Shown here in pieces: positions 7,541 to 15,593 of a stretch of DNA of 64,000 bases. The notes beneath the pieces were generated by a model. The model searched no databases. It was not told the origin of the DNA and was given only the letters and a program-made list of their open reading frames with translations. A program made the position numbers and the translations under genes. The stretch covers positions 1 to 64,000 of the forward strand of contig NZ_JAGEKP010000032.1 of NCBI RefSeq assembly GCF_017565305.1. The letters are read 5' to 3'. This stretch comes from Leifsonia sp. TF02-11 (GTDB lineage Bacteria; Actinomycetota; Actinomycetes; Actinomycetales; Microbacteriaceae). The first letter of the stretch is position 1, and every line of letters begins with the position of its first letter.

Positions 7541-8473
7541 GTGACGGGGTTGGAGGAGGAGCTCGGCGGCCTGCGCCGCCCGCTCACCGCGTTCTGCTAC
7601 CAGCTGCTCGGCTCGCCGTTCGAGGCGGAGGACGCGGCGCAGGATGCACTGGAGCGGGCCTGGCGGGCGCGCGACTCGTACGATCCCGCCAAGGGCTCGC
7701 TCGCCACCTGGTGCTACCGGATCGCCCGCAACGTCTGCCTCGATCGGCTTCGGGAGGCGCCGCGCCGTCCACTGCCGCGCGACCTCCGCGAGCCGGGACT
7801 CGAGGTCGGCGCACCGCTGGTGCCCGCGTTCGACGTGCCGTGGCTGCTGCCCGCACCCACCGGCTGGGCGGCGGAGTCGGAGGTCGAACGAGCCGCGGAG
7901 CGTCGCGAAGAGGTGCGGTTCGCCGTCACCGCGATGCTGCAGTCCCTCTCCCCTGTGCAGCGCGGCGCGTTCGTGCTGCGCGAGGTGATGGGGCTGTCGG
8001 CCGCAGAGACCGCGGCCGTGCTGGAGGTGTCGGTGGCGTCGGCGAACTCCGCCCTGCAACGCGCGCGGGCCGCCGTGAGCGAGGGTGTGCGCCGGCCGCA
8101 CCCGCTCGCCCCGGCCGCGGTCGAGCGGTATGCGCGGGCGATCGAGCGGGCCGACGTCCCGGCCTTGGCCTCCCTGGTCGCCGACGACGTCGTGTTCGAG
8201 ATGCCGCCCGTGCCGCAGTGGTCGGTCGGGGCGGAGCCGTACCTGGCCTTCATGGCCCACCTGTTCGCGTGGCGGGGCACCCAGTGGTCGACGGAGCCCG
8301 TGTCGGCGGGAGGCCGCCAGGGGTTCCTGCTCTACCGCGGCGTCGGCGAGGCGCGCGAGCCGCACACCGTCCAGCTGTTCGAGGGCGACGAGACGGGGGC
8401 GATCGCGCAGATCCTCGTGTACCAGGACCCGCGTCTGTTCGGCCTGTTCGCAGACTTCGCCGCCGTGCGATGA
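7541..8473 (+). CDS. ECF-type RNA polymerase sigma factor with SnoaL-like C-terminal domain
   Basis: A 310-residue sigma factor. Region 2 (about residues 12-80) shows FCYQLLGSPFEAEDAAQDAL and SLATWCYRIARNVCLDRLRE; region 4 (about 135-180) shows LSPVQRGAFVLREVMGLSAA and SANSALQRARA for the -35 recognition helix. After it, about 120 residues (ERADVPALASLVADDVVFEMPPVP onwards) resemble a SnoaL/NTF2-like domain, as in the actinobacterial sigma-70 subfamily usually annotated TIGR02960. In such proteins the fused tail is thought to adjust activity in place of a separate anti-sigma factor; none is encoded next to it. Starts with GTG at 7541. Target genes are unknown. Confidence 0.88.
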   Translation: MTGLEEELGGLRRPLTAFCYQLLGSPFEAEDAAQDALERAWRARDSYDPAKGSLATWCYRIARNVCLDRLREAPRRPLPRDLREPGLEVGAPLVPAFDVPWLLPAPTGWAAESEVERAAERREEVRFAVTAMLQSLSPVQRGAFVLREVMGLSAAETAAVLEVSVASANSALQRARAAVSEGVRRPHPLAPAAVERYARAIERADVPALASLVADDVVFEMPPVPQWSVGAEPYLAFMAHLFAWRGTQWSTEPVSAGGRQGFLLYRGVGEAREPHTVQLFEGDETGAIAQILVYQDPRLFGLFADFAAVR

Positions 8474-8538
8474 ATTCGGGCCCTCCCGTTCGTATCTCCT
8501 GGTGACGCCGATTCGCGCGTCACGATGAGGAGGACATC

Positions 8539-9105
8539 ATGGGAAAGCTGATCGTCGTGCAGTTCATCACGCTGGACGGGGTCGTGGAGGATCCGGACGG
8601 GAGCGACGGGACGCCGTTCGGCGGCTGGGCGATGCGGTTCGGTCCGCAGGGCGTCGCCGGCGACAAGTTCCGGCTGGGCGAGATCCTGGAGACGGGCGTC
8701 CTGCTGTTCGGGCGCCGCACCTGGGAGCACTTCAGCACGCTGTGGCCGGCGCGCGACGATCCGTTCTCGCAGGCAATGAACCGGGCGTCGAAGGCCGTGC
8801 TGAGCACCGGCCCGCTCGACGTCGCCCGGTGGTCGGGAACCCGTCAGGCCGCCGACCTCGACGCCTGGCTGGACGAGACGCTGCCGGAGCGCGACGTGGT
8901 CGTGATCGGGAGTGGCGCCGTCGTCGCCCAGCTGGAGGCCGCCGGCCGGGTCGACGAATACCGGCTGCTGACGTTCCCGACGGCGGTCGGAGCGGGCAGG
9001 AGGCTCTTTCCGGAGGGGCGGCTGCTGACCCTGCTCTCGTCCGAGCAGGTGGGACCGGCGAGCCTCACCCGTTACGACACCGCCACGGCGACGACCGCGG
9101 CGTGA
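8539..9105 (+). CDS. Dihydrofolate-reductase-fold protein (RibD C-terminal domain family)
   Basis: A 188-residue cytosolic protein of the RibD_C/DHFR-like reductase superfamily. It begins KLIVVQFITLDGVVEDPDGS, the usual opening of this family, and continues with a nucleotide-contact region VLLFGRRTWEHF, then VVVIGSGAVVAQL and the conserved tail DEYRLLTFPTAVGAGRRLF. It is probably an NADPH-dependent reductase of unknown substrate. AGGAGG stands 6 nt before the ATG. It follows the sigma factor by 65 bp and may be cotranscribed. Its TGA (9103-9105) touches the edge of a 53-bp palindromic element. Confidence 0.82.
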   Translation: MGKLIVVQFITLDGVVEDPDGSDGTPFGGWAMRFGPQGVAGDKFRLGEILETGVLLFGRRTWEHFSTLWPARDDPFSQAMNRASKAVLSTGPLDVARWSGTRQAADLDAWLDETLPERDVVVIGSGAVVAQLEAAGRVDEYRLLTFPTAVGAGRRLFPEGRLLTLLSSEQVGPASLTRYDTATATTAA

Positions 9106-9106
9106 C

Positions 9107-9159
9107 ATTCGTGACGAATCCCGACATTCGTGCCACGAATGTCGGGATTCGTCACGAAT
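9107..9159. repeat. 53-bp nested-palindrome element, copy 4 (symmetric)
   Basis: ATTCGTGACGAAT (9107-9119), CCCGAC, ATTCGTGCCACGAAT (9126-9140), GTCGGG, ATTCGTCACGAAT (9147-9159). Here the whole 53 bp is one palindrome apart from the central base, because the outer 13-mers face opposite ways and the spacers are complementary. GAC and GTC flanks extend it to 59 bp (9104-9162). It separates two convergent genes. Confidence 0.93.
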
Positions 9160-9174
9160 GTCGGGCTTCGGGGC

Positions 9175-10347
9175 TCACGGATGCGCGGGCACCAGCGCCT
9201 CGAACGTCTCGGCGACCCAGTCGGCGATGATGCCAGCCACGTACGGCATGTTGTCGATCGAGATGTGCTCGGTGCCGCCCTCCGGGTCGTCGAAGATCCG
9301 CAGCGCGCGGCGGGGACTGTTCACCGCCTGCTCGTACGTCTCGTGTGCGTAGCGCACCGGGATCTGCCGGTCGCCGGCGCCGTGCGTGATGAGCAGCGGA
9401 GCGGTGATGCGCTCGGCGACGCCGTTCAGGTGCATCGAGCTCGTCTTGGCGATGAACTCGTCCATGTCGTTCACGCCCCACACCCAGAACACGTGGTCCC
9501 AGTAGTGCGGAACCGGGTTCTCGCCCTCGCGGTTGCGCCGCGCCTCCTGAACCGCGGCCCAGTCGTGGTTCGCACCCCAGGCCACGGCCAGCGCGAGCCG
9601 CTTCTCGAACGCGGCCGCCCGCGGGGCGTAGTAGCCGCCGAGCGACCAGCCGACGATGCCGATCCGGGCGGGATCGGCGCCGAGCTCCTCGGCGTTCGCC
9701 TCGATCCAGTCGACGATGGCCGCCGCCCAGACCTCGGTGTCGTAGCGGGCGGTGAGGCCGCGCAAGCGGAGGGCCTCGCCCGATCCGGGGGTGTCGATCA
9801 TGAGAGTGGAGATGCCGCGCTCGGCGAGCATCGCCGGGAACCCGGAGTAGTACATCATCTCCTTGGTCGAGTCGAGGCCGTTCCACTGGATGACCACGGG
9901 GTGCGGGCCGTCACCGGGAGCCCGGTAGAAGTAGCCGGGCAGCGATGAGTCCTCGTACGGCACCTCGACGCGGGTCAGCGGGACCCGGCTGAGCTCGACA
10001 TGCTTCAGCAGGAGGTCGATCGACTTCTGATACGCCGCGTTGCGGCCCTCCCACCGCGGTGACTGCAGGCGCTCGGCCTGTGAGGTGTAGAGCGACGCCC
10101 GGTAATACGTCTCCCCGGCGCCGATCCGGCGTCCTGCCGCCTCATCGGCGCGGGCCTTGGCGACGAGCCGGTCGGCGACGGCCTCCCACGAGGCGTACAG
10201 CTCGGCCGTGCCGGCGTCGTCGCCGTTCTGGGAGGCGAGCAGCACCGGCTTGCACGCCCGGTCGACCTCGTCGATGTAGCCGCCGTTGTTGAGGGTCGCG
10301 ACGACGGCGAGGCTCCAGACGTAGTTGGTCGGGAAGTACATGAACAC
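9175..10347 (-). CDS. Alpha/beta hydrolase resembling 2,6-dihydroxypseudooxynicotine hydrolase / FrsA-like
   Basis: A 390-residue alpha/beta-hydrolase. The nucleophile elbow is GWSLGGYYAPRAA; the acid and histidine are likely in the GAGDRQIPVRYAHE and DPEGGTEHISID regions. A helical N-terminal part of about 150 residues precedes the core, as in the C-C-bond hydrolases related to 2,6-dihydroxypseudooxynicotine hydrolase. That family cleaves acyl-aromatic compounds, which would fit the last step of the aromatic operon it belongs to. GTG at 10347 is chosen because AAGGAG lies 7 nt before it; an ATG follows 6 nt later. It is the last gene of the operon that begins at 15367. The substrate is inferred only. 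Confidence 0.78.
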   Translation of the reverse strand: MFMYFPTNYVWSLAVVATLNNGGYIDEVDRACKPVLLASQNGDDAGTAELYASWEAVADRLVAKARADEAAGRRIGAGETYYRASLYTSQAERLQSPRWEGRNAAYQKSIDLLLKHVELSRVPLTRVEVPYEDSSLPGYFYRAPGDGPHPVVIQWNGLDSTKEMMYYSGFPAMLAERGISTLMIDTPGSGEALRLRGLTARYDTEVWAAAIVDWIEANAEELGADPARIGIVGWSLGGYYAPRAAAFEKRLALAVAWGANHDWAAVQEARRNREGENPVPHYWDHVFWVWGVNDMDEFIAKTSSMHLNGVAERITAPLLITHGAGDRQIPVRYAHETYEQAVNSPRRALRIFDDPEGGTEHISIDNMPYVAGIIADWVAETFEALVPAHP

Positions 10348-10358
10348 GGGAGGACTCC

Positions 10359-11159
10359 TTACGTCGTCGTGATCGTGGCGCCGGCCGCGATGCGGTCGGC
10401 GAGGTGTTTGGCTCCGGCGGAGGCCGCGAAGCCTCCGTCGACGGGAAGGTCGGCGCCGGAGATGTACCGGGACGCGTCCGAGATCAGGAAGGCAGCCAGG
10501 CCGGCGACATCCTCCGCCTCGCCGAGTCGTTCCAGCGGCGTCAGCTCGAGCTGAGCCTCCCGCATCGCGGCGGGGGCGTTCGCGGTCATTTCCGTCTCGA
10601 TGAAACCGGGGTGGATGGTGTTGACCCGGATTCCGCGCGGCCCGTACTCGGTGGCGGCCACCCGCGACAGTCCGCGCAGGCCCCACTTGGAGGCCGTGTA
10701 GGCGGCCGTGTAATGGCCGGTCAGCCCGGCGACCGAGCCCACGTTCACGATCGACGAGCCTTCGCCCATCAGCGGCGCCAGTGCGCGCATCCCGAGCATC
10801 GGGCCGGTGAGGTTCACCGCGAGGACACGATCCCAGTCCGCCCGCCCGGTCTGGTCGATCCCCGCACGGTGCGTGACGCCGGCGTTGTTGATCAGGCCGC
10901 GGAGCGCGGCCCCGGCCAGCGTCTCCGCGAGCTCGGCGGCGAGCCGCGTCCACGCCTCTTCGTCGGAGACGTCGAGGTGGCGGAAGACGATGCCGTCGTC
11001 GAGCGCACTGCCGGGCTCGACGACGTCGGTGGCGATGACCCGCGCTCCGAAGCGCGCGAGCAACCGCGCCTCCGCGGCGCCCTGGCCTCGCGCGGCGCCG
11101 GTGACGACGACGGTCGCACCGTCGAGGCCGCCGAGCAGTCCGTCCGCGCCAGTGCTCAC
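10359..11159 (-). CDS. SDR-family oxidoreductase
   Basis: A 266-residue classical short-chain dehydrogenase/reductase, NAD(P)-dependent. The cofactor motif is VVVTGAARGQGAAEARLL, the NNAG motif is INNAGVT, and the catalytic Ser-Tyr-Lys appear in NVGSVAGL and the YTASK motif. The C-terminal PVDGGFAASAG is typical. GTG at 11159 overlaps the preceding gene's stop as GTGA, showing tight translational coupling with the FAH hydrolase. It probably oxidises or reduces an alcohol/ketone intermediate of the aromatic pathway. Confidence 0.88.
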   Translation of the reverse strand: MSTGADGLLGGLDGATVVVTGAARGQGAAEARLLARFGARVIATDVVEPGSALDDGIVFRHLDVSDEEAWTRLAAELAETLAGAALRGLINNAGVTHRAGIDQTGRADWDRVLAVNLTGPMLGMRALAPLMGEGSSIVNVGSVAGLTGHYTAAYTASKWGLRGLSRVAATEYGPRGIRVNTIHPGFIETEMTANAPAAMREAQLELTPLERLGEAEDVAGLAAFLISDASRYISGADLPVDGGFAASAGAKHLADRIAAGATITTT

Positions 11160-12139
11160 GTCGCGACCCGCTCCTGGCGGCTCCGCGCCCGCGGACGCAC
11201 ACGCGCCGCCGGCAGCTCGGGAGCGACGACGGGCGGCCCGACCGGGCCGATCAGCTCGCCGATGCCCTCGACCACCATGCGCACGGTGTCGCCGTCGGCG
11301 AGCGGGGGCGGGGTGAGCTCGCCGCGCCTCCCCCACAGTTCGGCCAGGCAGCCGCCGTTGCCGGTCGTGCCCGAGCCGAGCACGTCGCCGGCCACGACCC
11401 GCGAGTTGCGGGAGGCGTAGGCGACCAGCTCCGGGAACGGCCAGCCCATGTTCGACACCAGATCGTGCCCGATGCGCTCGTCGTTCACGAACACCTCCGC
11501 CTCGATCGCGAGGAAGCCCTCGTCGTCGAGGTACGGCTCGAGCTCGTCCGCGGTCACGATCCACGGCCCCAGGCTCATCCCGAAGTCCTTGCCCTTGGCC
11601 GGCCCGAGGCGCACCTTCATCTCGCGCGACTGGAGGTCGCGGGCCGACCAATCGTTCATGATCGTGTAGCCGAAGATCACCCCTGTCGCCTCGTCGGCGG
11701 TCAGGTTCGCGCCGCCGGGACCCCCGATCACGGCCGCGACCTCCAGCTCGAAGTCGAGCCGGGAGGTGACGGGAGGCCGAAGCGGCTCGCCGGGGCCCAG
11801 CACCGTGTGCGGGTTGGTGAAGTAGAAGGTCGGCGCCTGGTGCCACTCGGGCACGACCTCGCTCCTGCCGTCGACGGAGGCGCTCACGCCCTCCACATGC
11901 TCCTCGAAGGCGACGAAGTCGCGGATCGATGCGGGGACGAGCGGGGCGAGCAGCCGCACCTCGGCGAGTGCGACACCCTGGGCGCCACCGACGCGCGCCG
12001 ACAGCGTCCGCGCCTCCGCGGGCCCGCGCGCGAGCACGTCGGCGACGGTCAGACCGTCGGGGAACGGGACCACCCGGTCGCCGACCACGAACCCCTCGCC
12101 GATGACGGAACCGTCGGCCGTCCACCGCGCGATCCTCAT
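11156..12139 (-). CDS. Fumarylacetoacetate hydrolase family protein
   Basis: A 327-residue member of the FAH superfamily, metal-dependent hydrolases or decarboxylases of 1,3-diketo acids in aromatic degradation. Visible: the N-terminal part with RLLAPLVPASIRDFVAFEEH, and the catalytic domain with FELEVAAVIG (metal-binding acidic residues), GYTIMNDWSARDLQ, KGKDFGMSLGPWIV and the SGTTGNGGCLAE turn. It overlaps its upstream neighbour by ATGA and the downstream SDR by GTGA. Presumably it cleaves a ring-fission product. The C-terminal RVRPRARSRQERVAT is a basic tail of no clear role. Confidence 0.87.
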   Translation of the reverse strand: MRIARWTADGSVIGEGFVVGDRVVPFPDGLTVADVLARGPAEARTLSARVGGAQGVALAEVRLLAPLVPASIRDFVAFEEHVEGVSASVDGRSEVVPEWHQAPTFYFTNPHTVLGPGEPLRPPVTSRLDFELEVAAVIGGPGGANLTADEATGVIFGYTIMNDWSARDLQSREMKVRLGPAKGKDFGMSLGPWIVTADELEPYLDDEGFLAIEAEVFVNDERIGHDLVSNMGWPFPELVAYASRNSRVVAGDVLGSGTTGNGGCLAELWGRRGELTPPPLADGDTVRMVVEGIGELIGPVGPPVVAPELPAARVRPRARSRQERVAT

Positions 12140-13269
12140 GCCGGCTCCGCCATCCTGTGGGCGATGCCGAAGATCAGCCCGGCGGCGTCGGCCTCCCTGT
12201 CGTGGTCGATCTGCCACTGGCCGAGCTGCACAGAGGCCTCCACCACCGCCTGAGCGCGCGGAACACGACGTGCGTGGAATTCGTTCCACAGGGCGTCGTC
12301 GACCGTGTCGGCGGCGAGCAGCAGCTCGGTCAGCACGACCGCATCCTCCAGCGCCTGCGCCGCGCCCTGCGCGATGGTGGGCGGGCAGCTGTGCGCTGCG
12401 TCGCCGATCACCACGGAACGCCCCCGGTTCCACGGCGCGGGCACGAGGTGCTGGGTGAACCAGGTGTAGTTGACCTGCGCGCCCGCCTTCAGGTCGGCGC
12501 GGATGTCGTCCCAGGGGCCGCCGTAGGCCGCGGACTCCTCGAGCATCAGCGCGACGGCCTCCTCGTCGGTGATTCCGACGCGCTCCTGCGCGGGCTCGAC
12601 GAGGAAGGCGTACATGGTGTCGTCGCCGGTCGGTGTGTAGCCCGCGATGTAGACCGGGCCGCCGTAGTACAGCTCGCTGTGCTCGACGGACGCCGGCCGG
12701 GAGACGAACGAGCGCCAGATGCCCATGCCGGTCGGCTGCGGCCTGGTCTCGATGCCGATCAGGTCGCGGACCGCCGAGTTGAGGCCGTCGGCGCCGACCA
12801 GGAGGTCGTAGCTGCCGGCCGGTTCGCCGTCGACCTCCACCTCGACGCCGGCCCCGGTGTCGGTCACTCCCGTGACCTTCGCGCCGAACCGGACGTTCGC
12901 GCCCGCACGCTCGGCGTGCTCCAGCAGGATGCGCGCGAGGTCGGGGCGGTACATGCCGCCCGTGGCCGGAAAGTCAGGGCCTCCCGTCTTCACCTCCGGC
13001 AGCTCGGCCACGACCGGTGCGTCCGGGCCCGGAGCCCGCAGCGTCAGCCCCTCGAAGAAGTAGCCCTTCCGCTGCACGTCCTCCCAGACGCCGAGTGCCG
13101 CGAAGGCGCGGAGTGCGTTGCCCTGCAGGGTGATGCCGGAGCCGAGCGCGCTCAGCTCAGGCTTGGACTCGAAGACGTCGACCTCCACTCCTGCCTTGGC
13201 GAGCTGGATGGCGGTGGCCAGACCCGCGACACCGCTTCCGGCGATCGCGACCTTCGTGACGGCGGTCAT
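12136..13269 (-). CDS. FAD-dependent aromatic monooxygenase, salicylate-hydroxylase-like
   Basis: A 377-residue group A flavoprotein hydroxylase. The FAD-binding GxGxxG is IAGSGVAGLATAIQLAKAG at the N-terminus, the DG motif is LLVGADGLNSAVRDL in the middle, and the GD motif is VVIGDAAHSCPPTIAQGAA towards the C-terminus. Enzymes of this family insert one oxygen atom into a phenolic ring using NAD(P)H. Its place in an operon with a ring-cleaving dioxygenase suggests that it makes the catechol or hydroquinone that is then opened. ATG at 13269 has GAGAGG upstream. The substrate is unknown. Confidence 0.88.
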   Translation of the reverse strand: MTAVTKVAIAGSGVAGLATAIQLAKAGVEVDVFESKPELSALGSGITLQGNALRAFAALGVWEDVQRKGYFFEGLTLRAPGPDAPVVAELPEVKTGGPDFPATGGMYRPDLARILLEHAERAGANVRFGAKVTGVTDTGAGVEVEVDGEPAGSYDLLVGADGLNSAVRDLIGIETRPQPTGMGIWRSFVSRPASVEHSELYYGGPVYIAGYTPTGDDTMYAFLVEPAQERVGITDEEAVALMLEESAAYGGPWDDIRADLKAGAQVNYTWFTQHLVPAPWNRGRSVVIGDAAHSCPPTIAQGAAQALEDAVVLTELLLAADTVDDALWNEFHARRVPRAQAVVEASVQLGQWQIDHDREADAAGLIFGIAHRMAEPA

Positions 13270-13331
13270 ACAAGAACCTCTCTGTTCTTCTGCGTGCTCT
13301 TCTGTCGGCGCTGCTGGCGAGGCGAGGCCCG

Positions 13332-14345
13332 CTACAGCAGCGCGAGGGGGTTGATCGGCGACCCGACGGCCGCCGTGATCGGCAGCGGCGGGGCCGAGAG
13401 GAGGAAATCGTATCTCCCGAGTCGCGCACAGGCGTCCGCGAGCTCCTCCAGATCCCACATCTCGCCGATGGTGAGGCCGAGGTTCGGGATGACGACCTGG
13501 TGCAGCGGCTGGAACGCGGGCACGTCGAATTCGTTCGGCCGCACTTCGAAGCCCCAGGTGTCGGTCGCGATCGCGGCGATCCCGGTGTCGTGCAGCCAGC
13601 CGGCGGTGGTCAGCGAGAGTCCAGGGGCCGGGCCTCCCGCGTACTCTCCCCAGCCGTCGCGCCGCACCCGGGCGAGCTGGCCGGTGCGCACCAGGACGAT
13701 GTCTCCGGTGCGCACCGCGCTGGTCGCGCCCTGCGCCTCGACGCAGGAGCGCAGGTCCGCGGCGGTGATGGCGTAGCCGTCCTCGAGCTCGCCGGACTCC
13801 GGGCGGAGGTGCCGGCCGAGATCCAGCAGCACCCCGCGCGACACGATGGCTGCGGCAGCGTGCTCGATGCCGGTGACCAGGTCGCCGTCACTGGTGACGA
13901 CGTCGCCGGCCCTGCGCCCGTTCCAGGCGTAGCCGTGGTCGAAGATGTGACCGAGGCCGTCCCACTGCGTCGAGCACTGCAACGGCATCGCGATCACGTC
14001 GTCGGCGCCCCCGAGACCGTGCGGGAAGCCCTGCGTGCCGCGCTCGGCGTCCGTGCCGGTGTCGAGCATCGTGTGCACTGGGTTGGTACGCCGGCGCCAG
14101 CCCTTCTGCGGGCCGTTCATGTCGAACGACTGCGCCAGCGAGATCGCCAGCCCCTCGCGGACGAGCGCGGCGGCCTCCGCCCGCTTGGCCGCGTCGATGA
14201 GGTTGAGCGTGCCGAGCACGTCGTCCTCGCCCCAGCGGCCCCAGTTGCGGTACGCCTGCGCTCGCGCGCCGATCTCGGCCTCCGGGTCCTGGCGGTCCAG
14301 ATCGGCCGGCCGTTCGCTCGGTGCAGTTTCGCTCGGCGCGGCCAT
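13332..14345 (-). CDS. Cyclase-family metal-dependent hydrolase
   Basis: A 337-residue protein of the Cyclase (Pfam PF04199) family, which includes kynurenine formamidase and isatin hydrolase and generally cuts amide or ester bonds with bound metal. The metal-site segment is recognisable as QCSTQWDGLGHIFDHGYAWN, a variant of the usual GTHxDxxxH. The end shows FQPLHQVVIPNLGLTIGEMWDL, also typical of the family. It starts 2 nt after the dioxygenase stop. Its role may be to hydrolyse a lactone, amide or ring-cleavage product of the aromatic substrate. Confidence 0.8.
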   Translation of the reverse strand: MAAPSETAPSERPADLDRQDPEAEIGARAQAYRNWGRWGEDDVLGTLNLIDAAKRAEAAALVREGLAISLAQSFDMNGPQKGWRRRTNPVHTMLDTGTDAERGTQGFPHGLGGADDVIAMPLQCSTQWDGLGHIFDHGYAWNGRRAGDVVTSDGDLVTGIEHAAAAIVSRGVLLDLGRHLRPESGELEDGYAITAADLRSCVEAQGATSAVRTGDIVLVRTGQLARVRRDGWGEYAGGPAPGLSLTTAGWLHDTGIAAIATDTWGFEVRPNEFDVPAFQPLHQVVIPNLGLTIGEMWDLEELADACARLGRYDFLLSAPPLPITAAVGSPINPLALL

Positions 14346-14347
14346 CG

Positions 14348-15367
14348 TCAGCCGCGCCCCTGCACGGCGTACGGGTTGAGCAGCGCTTCCTTGATTTCCT
14401 CCGGCACGCCCTCCTCGGTGGCGCTCGGCCCGTCGGCGGCCGGGAACGACTCGGTCATCGACATCGGCATGGCGCCGTTGCGATAGAAGTTGTTCGACCC
14501 GAGCGAGGGCTTCCAGGTGTTGGGCTGCCAGTCGGGCACATAGTTCCGGTACCCGCCCGTGTTCAGCTCGATGCGGAGCGTCGAGGGCTCGCGGTAGTAG
14601 AGGAAGGTCTGCTCGCCGATGCCGTGGATGGAGGGGCCGTACTCGATCGGCACGCCGTTCTCCATCAGCACGTCGGCCGCGATGAGGAGCTCCTCGTACG
14701 TGTCGACCCAGAACGCGTAGTGGTTGACGCGCCCGGCGCGCGTGGAGCCGTCGAGCACGACGCCGAGGTCGTGCGACTTCTCGTTGGTGGTGAGCACCGA
14801 GAAGATCGAGATCGGCGCCTCGTCGAGCACGGTGCGCGCCATGATGCGGAAGCCGAGCACGTCGTTGTACCAGGCGGCGAACCCGTCGACGTCGCTGGTC
14901 GCGATCGTGACGTGGTCGAGCTGGCGCGGGGCGCCGGCGACCTTGCTGCGCTTCTCGGGGCGGTCCGGGTAGATCGACGCGACGTGACCGGGAGCCTGGT
15001 GGCGTGTGACATCCCAGTGCAGCGTCATCGAGTGACCCCACGGGCCGGTGAAACGGTAGGCGCGGCCGATGGCCGGCACGTCGTCGAGCCACTCGCCCTC
15101 GACACCGGCGGCCTCGACGCGCTTGGCGGCCTCCTCGAGGGCCTCCTCGCTCGACGTGCGCCACGCCATGGTCGCGAGCGTCGGCTCCGGGCCGGGTGAG
15201 ACGACGACCGAGTACGCGTAATAGTCGCCCCAGCAGCGGAGGTACACCGAGCCGTCGATGCGGTCGACGACCGTCAGCCCGACCTGTTCCTCGTAGAACT
15301 TCACGGACGCCTCGACATCGGGGGACGTGATCTCCACATAGGACAAGTGGGAGAGAAGCTTGATCAT
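14348..15367 (-). CDS. Extradiol ring-cleavage dioxygenase (VOC superfamily)
   Basis: A 339-residue two-domain glyoxalase-fold protein like catechol 2,3-dioxygenases. Domain 1 begins LSHLSYVEITSPDVEASVKFY; domain 2 begins RQLDHVTIATSDVDGFAAWY. The expected 2-His-1-Glu metal site is visible as H in LDHVTIA, H in RVNHYAFWVD and E in LRIELNTGG. Such enzymes open a catechol next to its diol. It is the first gene of the six-gene operon (15367 to 9175), with AAAGGA before its ATG. About 45 C-terminal residues past the metal Glu are longer than the minimal family fold. Confidence 0.87.
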   Translation of the reverse strand: MIKLLSHLSYVEITSPDVEASVKFYEEQVGLTVVDRIDGSVYLRCWGDYYAYSVVVSPGPEPTLATMAWRTSSEEALEEAAKRVEAAGVEGEWLDDVPAIGRAYRFTGPWGHSMTLHWDVTRHQAPGHVASIYPDRPEKRSKVAGAPRQLDHVTIATSDVDGFAAWYNDVLGFRIMARTVLDEAPISIFSVLTTNEKSHDLGVVLDGSTRAGRVNHYAFWVDTYEELLIAADVLMENGVPIEYGPSIHGIGEQTFLYYREPSTLRIELNTGGYRNYVPDWQPNTWKPSLGSNNFYRNGAMPMSMTESFPAADGPSATEEGVPEEIKEALLNPYAVQGRG

Positions 15368-15498
15368 CCTTGATCCTTTCCAGACGGGCGGAAGGTGAGT
15401 GCCCGGTCTCTACTTTCGAGCGCACGGCCGCATCAGGGAACCGCGTATCGGCTATGCCGGGGATCAATGAGACTGATTTCCTAGGTCGACATCGGCGC

Positions 15499-15525
15499 TT
15501 CTTTGGTCGCAGTGCGGCCCAAGAA
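15499..15525. promoter_or_regulatory. Possible operator between the dioxygenase and ROK genes
   Basis: An inverted repeat TTCTT (15499-15503) to AAGAA (15521-15525), extended imperfectly inwards, lies in the 226-bp divergent promoter region. It is a candidate binding site for the adjacent ROK regulator, by position only. Confidence 0.3.
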
Positions 15526-15539
15526 ACGGATTCTGGGGC

Positions 15540-15573
15540 GCAAGTGGCACCCTGTTCACGCACTTGCAGGGTG
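15540..15573. promoter_or_regulatory. Two interlocking inverted repeats before the ROK gene
   Basis: GCAAGTG (15540-15546) pairs with CACTTGC (15561-15567), and the overlapping CACCCTG (15548-15554) pairs with CAGGGTG (15567-15573). The two are mutually exclusive as RNA hairpins and also look like operators. They lie directly before either possible ROK start and could mediate autoregulation. Confidence 0.45.
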
Positions 15574-15593
15574 AGGTTGTGTCAGAATCAAGC

